Part shown: one piece after another, positions 1-5,010 of the stretch | Layout: each line of letters begins with the position of its first letter | Numbering within the stretch: the stretch's first letter is position 1 | Source: Gammaproteobacteria bacterium | Lineage (GTDB): Bacteria > Pseudomonadota > Gammaproteobacteria > Pseudomonadales > Azotimanducaceae | NCBI GenBank assembly: GCA_027293665.1 | Contig: JAPUFN010000276.1 | Location: 1 to 5,010, forward strand | Reading direction: 5' to 3' | DNA length: 5,010 nucleotides | Notes under the pieces: model-generated | Database searches by the model: none | Seen by the model: only the letters and a program-made list of their open reading frames with translations | What the model was told of the DNA's origin: nothing | Translations under genes and position numbers: made by a program

Positions 1-995
1 CCGTACTCGGCCAGCCGCAGCGGTAAATCACGATAGCTGCGTGGTTGTGCGGCAAATATCTTGTGGTGATGCGGGCAGTTCATCGGTCGTAACCGATAAG
101 CTTCCTTCACCTCACGTTCACCTTCGTGAGTCTCGACGACCTCCATGGCCGGGTACATGTCATCCGCGTAATACGGTAGATGTCCCGACTTGAAATACAG
201 ATCCTCCTTGGCGAGGTGGGGCGTGGCGACGCGTTTGTAACCCGCTTTGAATTCCAGCTCCTTGGCCAGCGCCTCGAGCTCATCGCGGATGACGGTTCCG
301 TTGGGCAGCCATAGCGGCAAACCACGGCCTATGTCGTTGTCGATCGTGAATATGCCAAGCTCACGACCGAGCTTCTTATGATCTCGTGCTTGTGCTTCCT
401 GCCACCGACTGACGAAGTCATCGAGCTCGTCCTTGGTGGCAAATGCCCAAACGTAGATGCGCGTCATCATCACGTTGTCGGAATCACCACGCCAGTATGC
501 GCCGGCAACGCTTCGAATCTTGAACGCATCGCGGGGTAACTTTTTGGTGTCTTCGACGTGTGGGCCTTCGCACATGTCTAGAAACGGGCCATTTCGATAG
601 AACGACAGTCCCTCGAGCCCCTGTTTCTCGATCAACTCTGCGCCGTATTCGCGTTTATAGGGTTCGCCCATCTCGTCGATCCGCGCCAGCGCCTCTTCGG
701 CGCTCAACTCTTCGCGATAGAACCGCTGTCCCTTCTTAATGATCTTCTTCATGCGCCGCTCTAACTCGGGAAAGTCATCTTCGGTGAGCGGCTCGCGCAA
801 AATGAAGTCGTAGTAGAAACCATCGGAAATGGGCGGACCAAAGCCGAGCGTCGAATTCGGACGCATTTCCAGAACCGCCTGGGCCAGGACGTGAGCCAAA
901 CTGTGGCGGATTTTGTACAGCGCGTCGTCGACGCTCTCAGCTGCGACATGTTCAGCGCCACCGTGATTTACGCCACTTTGCTTCGCCTTTGCCAT
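1..995 (-). CDS. thrS: Threonyl-tRNA synthetase, TGS-less form (C-terminus cut by window edge)
   Basis: The gene encodes the cytoplasmic enzyme that charges tRNA-Thr with threonine, a class II aminoacyl-tRNA synthetase. About 331 codons are visible. The N-terminus carries the editing (tRNA-SAD) domain, with the HxxxH motif HSLAH at residues 31-35 and its partner CEGPH at 142-146; these match the HxxxH and CxxxH pairs known to bind the misacylated Ser-tRNA. The catalytic domain follows, with the PMNCPHHH segment at about 304-311. Its Cys307 corresponds to the first zinc ligand, and RSYRDLPLRLAEY leads into motif 2. The rest of the catalytic core and the anticodon-binding domain lie outside the window. 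The roughly 60-residue N-terminal TGS domain of E. coli-type ThrRS is absent: HxxxH is at residue 31 instead of about 73. The ATG at 995 is chosen because GGAGAGG sits 6 bases upstream. No in-frame stop was seen in the bases just upstream, but the start signal is convincing and no TGS-like sequence is encoded there. Confidence 0.95.
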   Translation of the reverse strand, partial: MAKAKQSGVNHGGAEHVAAESVDDALYKIRHSLAHVLAQAVLEMRPNSTLGFGPPISDGFYYDFILREPLTEDDFPELERRMKKIIKKGQRFYREELSAEEALARIDEMGEPYKREYGAELIEKQGLEGLSFYRNGPFLDMCEGPHVEDTKKLPRDAFKIRSVAGAYWRGDSDNVMMTRIYVWAFATKDELDDFVSRWQEAQARDHKKLGRELGIFTIDNDIGRGLPLWLPNGTVIRDELEALAKELEFKAGYKRVATPHLAKEDLYFKSGHLPYYADDMYPAMEVVETHEGEREVKEAYRLRPMNCPHHHKIFAAQPRSYRDLPLRLAEY

Positions 996-1001
996 CTCTA
1001 T

Positions 1002-1008
1002 CCTCTCC
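1002..1008 (-). promoter_or_regulatory. Ribosome binding site of thrS
   Basis: GGAGAGG on the minus strand lies 6 bases before the ATG at 995. It decides the start of the TGS-less synthetase. It could pair with the UUUUCUCC tract that follows the upstream hairpin (see findings). Confidence 0.75.
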
Positions 1009-1029
1009 AAGCGCCTCAACCCTGCCTTG

Positions 1030-1104
1030 TCACACCCCAGAAGGAGAAAACCCCGGGGCCGTGGCCATCCGGGGTTGCAAGCAATGATAGATCATCATCG
1101 TCAT
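1030..1104 (-). promoter_or_regulatory. Possible short leader ORF upstream of thrS
   Basis: A 24-codon ORF reads from ATG at 1104 to TGA at 1030 (MTMMIYHC...PSGV) in the gap between the isomerase and thrS. It contains two Thr codons (ACG, residues 2 and 15) and three closely spaced Met codons. It runs straight through the terminator-like hairpin at 1046-1076, so a translating ribosome would disrupt that hairpin. Against it being a real leader peptide: there is no recognisable Shine-Dalgarno sequence before the ATG, there is no run of Thr codons, and classical leader peptides stop before the terminator. It is recorded as a candidate only. Confidence 0.2.
1046..1076 (-). terminator. Rho-independent terminator-like hairpin between the isomerase gene and thrS
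   Basis: On the minus strand AACCCCGG pairs perfectly with CCGGGGTT over 8 base pairs. The 12-base interior can add a GGC/GCC stem around a CACG loop. The stem is followed by further Ts (TTTT in total, then CTCC). It lies 43 bases after the isomerase stop codon and about 50 bases before the thrS start. It could therefore simply end the isomerase transcript, or act as an attenuator in the thrS leader. The plus strand has no T-run after the stem, so it is oriented for minus-strand transcription. Confidence 0.65.
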
Positions 1105-1118
1105 GAGTTGAAACCGTG

Positions 1119-1625
1119 TTAGCCATCCAACGCCTTGTTCCACTCGGCGATGCGATCCGCCATTGAGCTCAGCAGGTCGTCCGTCTCACCCTCAATCGAG
1201 ATGGAATTGATGAGGTCTCCCTGGGCAATCGCATTCACCACCGTCTGATCTTCGTCTCCCTGGACTGCACCGAATATCGTGTGTTTGTCATCAAGCCACG
1301 GTGTCGCCACGTGCGTGATGAAAAATTGAGAGCCGTTGGTGCCGGGACCGGCATTCGCCATAGACAGCTTACCCGGCTCAGAATGGCGCAGTTCCGCGAC
1401 ACATTCATCTGCAAACTGATACGACGGACCGCCCGTACCTTTACCTTCCGGGCAACCGCCCTGAATCATGAAATCGGGGATGACCCGATGAAAAATCAAG
1501 CCGTTGTAGAAACCGCGATTAACCAGATTGACGAAATTGGCCACGGTGATTGGTACCTGCTCGGGGACTAGATTTACCCGTATGGCTCCTTTGCTCGTAT
1601 CGAATATCGCCTGTAGCGAACTCAT
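1119..1625 (-). CDS. Cyclophilin-type peptidyl-prolyl cis-trans isomerase
   Basis: This 168-residue protein is a single-domain cyclophilin that catalyses cis-trans isomerisation of Xaa-Pro bonds during protein folding. The hallmark blocks are present in order: FHRVIPDFMIQGG at residues 45-57 (catalytic Arg47, plus Phe52 and Gln55), MANAG at 89-93, GTNGSQFFI at 95-103 (Gln100, Phe102), and PWLDDKHTIFG at 109-119 (Trp110, His115). These match the CypA active-site residues R55, F60, Q63, F113, W121 and H126. There is no signal peptide, so it should be cytosolic. Its active-site segments resemble the eukaryotic/cyanobacterial type, with Trp, more than E. coli PpiB. The C-terminal tail of about 30 residues is acidic and helix-like. 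The ATG at 1625 has GAGGA 7 bases upstream (1633-1637). It is followed on the same strand by thrS, separated by a hairpin. Confidence 0.95.
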   Translation of the reverse strand: MSSLQAIFDTSKGAIRVNLVPEQVPITVANFVNLVNRGFYNGLIFHRVIPDFMIQGGCPEGKGTGGPSYQFADECVAELRHSEPGKLSMANAGPGTNGSQFFITHVATPWLDDKHTIFGAVQGDEDQTVVNAIAQGDLINSISIEGETDDLLSSMADRIAEWNKALDG

Positions 1626-1883
1626 ATCATTGTCCTCGAATTGAATTGATGAAAATCCTTAGTCGGTTGCAGTTTAACCGCCAGTCACGTCTTCCCGCGG
1701 GCATAACAGCCTCCCGGGATGCTCAGGTTGGAAAAAAACGCGCATTGTCGCATTTTCAACACCCCAAAGACGACCCCGTTTCCAGGCATCGCGCGGTGCA
1801 CCTTGAGCTCTGCCCGCCGTGTCCCTACCATGCGCTCAATCTTTTCCACCGCCGCGGCAAACGCCGATTTCAAGAGAAACACG
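1626..1883. other. Divergent intergenic region between the isomerase and the glycosyltransferase
   Basis: About 258 bases separate the two divergent starts if the glycosyltransferase begins at the TTG at 1884, so promoters for both directions should lie here. I see no pair of -35/-10 boxes good enough to call on either strand. The region holds an imperfect 16-base palindrome centred on CCCGGG (1708-1723), an A-rich run at 1732-1738 and a CCCGCGGG palindrome near 1694-1701. The glycosyltransferase frame is open back to ATGs at 1830 and 1719. The peptide encoded there (MLRLEKNAHC..., MRSIFSTAAA...) has no resemblance to the family N-terminus, so I treat it as non-coding. Confidence 0.4.
1872..1877 (+). 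promoter_or_regulatory. Probable ribosome binding site supporting the TTG start at 1884
   Basis: AAGAGA lies 6 bases before the TTG at 1884. It is a weak Shine-Dalgarno match. The alternative in-frame ATGs at 1830 and 1719 have no purine-rich match at a usable distance. Confidence 0.4.
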
Positions 1884-2909
1884 TTGCGACTACTGCTGAT
1901 CACAGACGCCTGGTTCCCGCAGGTCAACGGGGTAGTGCGGACGCTGTCGACGACAACCGAACGCCTCAAAGCCCTCGGCCACGACGTAGAGGTTCTGGCG
2001 CCAGAGCGTTTTCACAATCTGCCCTGTCCGACTTACCCCGAAATTCGTCTGGCGTTGTGCACGCCAGCTCGCATCGGTCGCATCATTCGCGAGGTTGCAC
2101 CTGACGCGATACACATTGCCACCGAAGGCCCGTTGGGACTGTGTGCCAGATGGTGGTTGTCGCGACGGAGTATCGGCTTCACAACCTCTTTCCACACTCT
2201 GTTTCCGCAATACCTCAATGTTCGATTTCGCATTCCGGAGCGCTGGACGTTCAAAGCAGTTCGACGATTTCACGACGCCGCTACGGCAACGATGTATTCG
2301 ACACCTACACTGCGGGCAATGCTGGAAGCGGAGGATTTTCGCAATCTCGTGCGTTGGGTTCGCGGCGTCGATACGGAACTTTTCTGTCCAGGCACCGCGG
2401 CAACTCTCGAGTTGCCGCGGCCGATCCAGCTCTACGTCGGGCGTATCGCGGTGGAGAAGACGCTTGGCGACTTTTTGAGCCTCGACACGCCTGGCAGCAA
2501 GGTCATCATCGGCGATGGACCACAGCGCAAAGAACTTACCAGGCGTTTTCCACAGGTCCATTTTCTAGGCACGAAATTTGCTGAAGAACTGGTCGCCCAC
2601 TATCGTGCAGCAGACGTTTTCGTATTCCCCTCCCGCACCGATACGCTGGGGCTCGTGATGCTCGAAGCCATGGCCTGTGGGATACCGGTTGCTGCTTTCC
2701 CAGTACACGGACCGCTGGACGTGGTCGGCGACAGCGCAGCCGGAATTCTCAACGACAATCTAGCTGTGGCGATCGAACAAGCCATTGGGATCGACCCGCA
2801 GATCTGCCGGCAAAGAGCGCTTGAACACTCCTGGGATCAATCCGTCCAGGAGTTCTACAATAACCTCGTGCCAACCAACCTGCATGAAGTTCAAGGAGAA
2901 ACTGCATGA
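1884..2909 (+). CDS. GT4-family glycosyltransferase, probable sulfoquinovosyl-diacylglycerol synthase
   Basis: This is a GT-B fold retaining glycosyltransferase of 341 residues if it starts at TTG 1884. That start gives MRLLLITDAWFPQVNGVVRT, the standard family N-terminus with its donor-loop Gly16; ATGs at 1830 or 1719 would add 18 or 55 unconserved residues. The C-terminal nucleotide-sugar domain has YVGRIAVEK at 184-192, a GDGP segment, and TDTLGLVMLEAMACG, where the GT4 EX7E motif appears as Asp253...Glu261. VGRIAVEK and the RGVDTELFCPG segment recall plant SQD2 and cyanobacterial SqdX (VGRIGVEKSLELL in SQD2, from memory). The stop overlaps the sqdB start by 4 bases (ATGA), implying translational coupling. 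By context the donor is probably UDP-sulfoquinovose and the acceptor diacylglycerol at the inner membrane. Alternatively it could be a relaxed glycolipid synthase transferring glucose or glucuronate, as reported for a related Agrobacterium enzyme. The family is firm; the substrate is inferred. Confidence 0.85.
   Translation: MRLLLITDAWFPQVNGVVRTLSTTTERLKALGHDVEVLAPERFHNLPCPTYPEIRLALCTPARIGRIIREVAPDAIHIATEGPLGLCARWWLSRRSIGFTTSFHTLFPQYLNVRFRIPERWTFKAVRRFHDAATATMYSTPTLRAMLEAEDFRNLVRWVRGVDTELFCPGTAATLELPRPIQLYVGRIAVEKTLGDFLSLDTPGSKVIIGDGPQRKELTRRFPQVHFLGTKFAEELVAHYRAADVFVFPSRTDTLGLVMLEAMACGIPVAAFPVHGPLDVVGDSAAGILNDNLAVAIEQAIGIDPQICRQRALEHSWDQSVQEFYNNLVPTNLHEVQGETA
2893..2898 (+). promoter_or_regulatory. 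Ribosome binding site of sqdB
   Basis: AAGGAG lies 7 bases before the ATG at 2906, inside the last codons of the glycosyltransferase. Together with the ATGA overlap it supports coupled translation of the two genes. Confidence 0.75.
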
Positions 2910-4114
2910 CAATTTTAGTTCTCGGCGGCGACGGCTTCTGTGGTTGGCCGACAGCGTTGCATCTTTCGACGCAGGGCAACTCGGTTGTCATCGTCGACAA
3001 CCTGTCACGGCGCAATATCGACAATGAACTGGAAGTGCAGAGTCTGACCCCTATCAGCACGCTGAGTGAACGGCTCGCCGCCTGGCAGGAGTTGACCGGT
3101 CGTGTCATCGAATACAGGCGTCTTGATGTCGCAGAGGAGTACGACAGCCTGCTCGCGCTGATCGGTGAATTCAAACCCGAAGCAATCGTCCACTTCGCGG
3201 AGCAGCGTGCAGCGCCCTACTCGATGAAGACTTCGTGGCACAAACGCTACACGGTCAACAACAATTTGAACGCCACGAACAATGTCCTCGCAGCTATCGT
3301 CGAAAGCGAGCTCGACATTCATCTGGTCCACCTCGGCACGATGGGTGTCTACGGCTATTCAAGCGTCGGAGTGCGTCTGCCCGAAGGCTATCTGACAGTG
3401 AAGATGACGAATGATGATGGCGCGGAGGTGGAACAGGAAATTCTCTACCCGGCCAATCCCGGCAGCATCTACCACATGACGAAAACGCAGGATCAGCTAT
3501 TTTTCGCCTTTTATAACAAGAATGACGACATCCGTATAACCGATCTGCATCAGGGAATCGTCTGGGGCACGCAGACGCGGGAAACCCGTCTGGATGAACG
3601 ATTGATCAATCGCTTCGACTATGACGGCGACTACGGGACTGTATTGAACAGATTTCTGATGCAGTCGGCCATCGAGTATCCGCTCACCGTCCACGGATCC
3701 GGCAAACAGACGCGGGCGTTCATTCACATCCAGGATACCGTGCGGTGCATTGAGCTTGCGATCAGCTCGCCTCCGGAGAAAGGCGAACGGGTCCGCATCC
3801 TCAATCAACTCACGGAGACCCACCGGTTGATTGATCTTGCAAATATGATCTCCGAGCTGACTGGCGTCGCAATTGAGCATGTCGCCAATCCGCGCAAGGA
3901 AGCGGCTGAAAATAACCTCGCCGCCAGCAACGAAGGATTGGTGGGACTGGGCCTGCAACCTACCACCCTGCGCCAGGGCCTGCTCGAGGAAGTCACAGAG
4001 ATCGCACAGCGCTACGCCAGCCGCTGCGATCGCAATCGAATTCCTTGTGTATCTCACTGGACCCGGGAGATCGCCACCGCGACATCCGAGCAGTCGATCA
4101 AATCGGCGAGTTGA
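2906..4114 (+). CDS. sqdB: UDP-sulfoquinovose synthase (SqdB/SQD1)
   Basis: The product is a 402-residue extended short-chain dehydrogenase/reductase. It makes UDP-sulfoquinovose from UDP-glucose and sulfite using tightly bound NAD+, the committed step of sulfolipid synthesis. The Rossmann motif GGDGFCG is at residues 7-13, and VDNLSRR (30-36) ends the NAD-binding beta strand. SQD1-specific blocks follow: SLTPI (46-50), HFAEQRAAPYSM (96-107), LGTMGVYG (143-150) with catalytic Thr145, and YHMTK (189-193) with catalytic Tyr189 and Lys193. Downstream are the TDLHQGIVWG and NRFDYDGDYGTVLNRF segments, close to TDLNQGVVYG and NRLDYDAVFGTALNRF of plant SQD1 as I recall it. HGSGKQTRAFIHIQDTV and NPRKEAAEN complete the family signature. 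Plants have Glu where Val148 sits in GTMGVYG. The last 20 or so residues extend past the usual SQD1 end and look disordered. No transit or signal peptide is present, so it is cytosolic. The gene overlaps the upstream glycosyltransferase by 4 bases. Confidence 0.95.
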   Translation: MTILVLGGDGFCGWPTALHLSTQGNSVVIVDNLSRRNIDNELEVQSLTPISTLSERLAAWQELTGRVIEYRRLDVAEEYDSLLALIGEFKPEAIVHFAEQRAAPYSMKTSWHKRYTVNNNLNATNNVLAAIVESELDIHLVHLGTMGVYGYSSVGVRLPEGYLTVKMTNDDGAEVEQEILYPANPGSIYHMTKTQDQLFFAFYNKNDDIRITDLHQGIVWGTQTRETRLDERLINRFDYDGDYGTVLNRFLMQSAIEYPLTVHGSGKQTRAFIHIQDTVRCIELAISSPPEKGERVRILNQLTETHRLIDLANMISELTGVAIEHVANPRKEAAENNLAASNEGLVGLGLQPTTLRQGLLEEVTEIAQRYASRCDRNRIPCVSHWTREIATATSEQSIKSAS

Positions 4115-4117
4115 TAT

Positions 4118-4140
4118 CCCGCTCAGAGGAGCGCGGTTTT
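4118..4140 (+). terminator. Possible terminator after sqdB
   Basis: CGCTC (4120-4124) pairs with GAGCG (4129-4133) around an AGAG loop, followed by CGG and TTTT (4137-4140). It starts 3 bases after the sqdB stop codon and overlaps the 3' end of the convergent exchanger gene. The stem is short and the T-run is only four bases, so efficiency is uncertain. Confidence 0.4.
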
Positions 4141-5010
4141 AGTGACCAGATACGCCGAATAACTCAACAGCAGCACACTCGCCTGGGGTTTACGCACGCC
4201 CTGCGGTAGACGCAGGAAAATGATAACCAGTAGACACAGCGCAAACAATATTGGCACATCCAGTCTGAGCAAAGATGATGCGAATTCGATGGGCACAATG
4301 AGGCCTGCAATGCCAATCGGCAGTAGCACATCGAGAATATTACTGCCCACCAGATTGCCCACGGACAATGTCACGCGTGAACGCATGATCGCGCCGATTG
4401 AGATAATCAGCTCCGGCAAACTGGTGCCCACGCCAATGATGACGATGCCTATGTAGGACTGATCTATATCCCAGTTGCGCGCAAGCGTCAGAGCCATACG
4501 AACGATGAGTTCCGAGCTGACCACTATGAGAGCCAGGCCGAACAGCAGGAGCACCCAGACTCTGATCATCTGTGCCCTCGGCGTGCTGCCGATGTTCTCA
4601 AACGCACCTTCTTCGCGGATGAGCATGATGAGATAGGTGGCAAACGCAGCGACGAGAACAGCCCCCTCCCAACGCGTCACCAGACCATCAAAGCCAACAA
4701 ACGCAAGTAACCCCATTGCCCCAAGTAGAATGCCACCGTGGCGGAGCACCTGGCGCAACGGCAGGGTCAGCTGCCCGAATAGTCCTGCAAGCCCCATCAC
4801 GAGTCCGAACTGACCAAAGCAACTGCCCAGCGCGTTGCCGACGATCAGGTTCGCCGTCTGCTCGCCCTGGAGCTGGCGTAGTGCGGCGTTTACCGAAACC
4901 AGAATCTCAGGCAGATCACTGCCGATGGCAAGAACCGTAGCGCCGATGAAAAAATCCGAGACATGGTAATGACGGGCGACGATCACTGCGTTATCCAGGG
5001 CAACCTTCGT
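4123..5010 (-). CDS. Sodium/calcium exchanger family membrane protein (N-terminus cut by window edge)
   Basis: This is an inner-membrane cation antiporter of the CaCA superfamily, YrbG/NCX type. The frame stays open to the window edge, so the GTG at 4986 is not the start and roughly one N-terminal membrane helix is missing. About 295 codons are visible. Counting from the edge, alpha-repeat 1 has AIGSDLPE (28-35) and GNALGSCFGQ (58-67). Alpha-repeat 2 has GVGTSLPE (193-200) and GNLVGSNILD (218-227). The two repeats are separated by hydrophobic helices and a charged loop (REEGAFENIGSTPRAQ). Repeat 2 is canonical, with Glu200, Ser223 and Asp227 at cation-binding positions. Repeat 1 is not: Ser is replaced by Asp32 in GTSLPE, and GSNxxN becomes GSCFGQ, while Glu35 is kept. 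About nine hydrophobic segments remain. The likely role is Ca2+ or other cation extrusion, but the ion cannot be read from sequence. The gene is convergent with sqdB, with 8 bases between the stops. Confidence 0.9.
   Translation of the reverse strand, partial: TKVALDNAVIVARHYHVSDFFIGATVLAIGSDLPEILVSVNAALRQLQGEQTANLIVGNALGSCFGQFGLVMGLAGLFGQLTLPLRQVLRHGGILLGAMGLLAFVGFDGLVTRWEGAVLVAAFATYLIMLIREEGAFENIGSTPRAQMIRVWVLLLFGLALIVVSSELIVRMALTLARNWDIDQSYIGIVIIGVGTSLPELIISIGAIMRSRVTLSVGNLVGSNILDVLLPIGIAGLIVPIEFASSLLRLDVPILFALCLLVIIFLRLPQGVRKPQASVLLLSYSAYLVTKTALL

Noticed and set aside
891..1106. Plus-strand ORF (71 codons) opposite the thrS start
   Set aside because: It is antisense to thrS and its leader, with no motif and no credible ribosome binding site.
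1728..1762. TTGGAA with CATTTT 17 bases later as a sigma70 promoter for the glycosyltransferase operon
   Set aside because: The -10 box matches only three of six consensus positions, which is not better than chance in this region.
1550..2104. Plus-strand ORF (184 codons) spanning the divergent region and the glycosyltransferase start
   Set aside because: It is out of frame with the glycosyltransferase, overlaps both flanking genes, and its Arg/Ser/Pro-rich product has no domain.
1890..2561. Long minus-strand ORF (223 codons) opposite the glycosyltransferase
   Set aside because: It lies wholly antisense to a well-supported gene, its product is rich in Arg, Cys and Gln without any family motif, and it has no ribosome binding site. 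It is a shadow of GC-rich codon usage.
3497..4057. Minus-strand ORF (186 codons) opposite sqdB
   Set aside because: It is antisense to the strongly conserved UDP-sulfoquinovose synthase, and its translation has no recognisable domain.
4984..4986. GTG at 4986 as the start of the exchanger
   Set aside because: The frame continues open to the window edge with family-like sequence, and the first membrane helix of the family would be missing, so the true start lies outside the window.

Overview
The window looks like a fragment of a proteobacterial chromosome. The base composition is moderately GC-rich, genes are tightly packed, and ribosome binding sites are of the Shine-Dalgarno type. The genus cannot be named; a gammaproteobacterium or a relative is my best guess, and it is inference only. 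No tRNA, rRNA, CRISPR array, insertion sequence or other mobile element was seen. Two genes, one at each end, are cut by the window edges.

Layout. On the minus strand at the left are a threonyl-tRNA synthetase (995 down to the left edge, C-terminal part missing) and, upstream of it, a cytosolic cyclophilin-type peptidyl-prolyl isomerase (1625-1119). Between them lies a 123-base gap holding a strong terminator-like hairpin and possible leader signals. A divergent intergenic region of about 260 bases separates the isomerase from a plus-strand pair of overlapping genes. These are a GT4-type glycosyltransferase (about 1884-2909) and a UDP-sulfoquinovose synthase, sqdB (2906-4114). sqdB ends tail-to-tail, 8 bases away, with a minus-strand sodium/calcium exchanger family membrane protein whose N-terminus runs off the right edge.

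How the genes work together. The central pair is the clearest biological story. SqdB makes UDP-sulfoquinovose from UDP-glucose and sulfite, and the translationally coupled glycosyltransferase is the natural candidate to move that sugar to diacylglycerol. The pair is therefore probably a minimal sulfolipid (SQDG) module. The synthetase and isomerase are housekeeping functions, although this synthetase lacks the usual N-terminal TGS domain. The exchanger is an independent inner-membrane cation transporter with unusual substitutions in its first alpha-repeat.

Nothing here is clearly a previously undescribed system. The observations most worth following are the two-gene sulfolipid module, the TGS-less ThrRS with its structured leader, and the asymmetric ion-site motifs of the exchanger.
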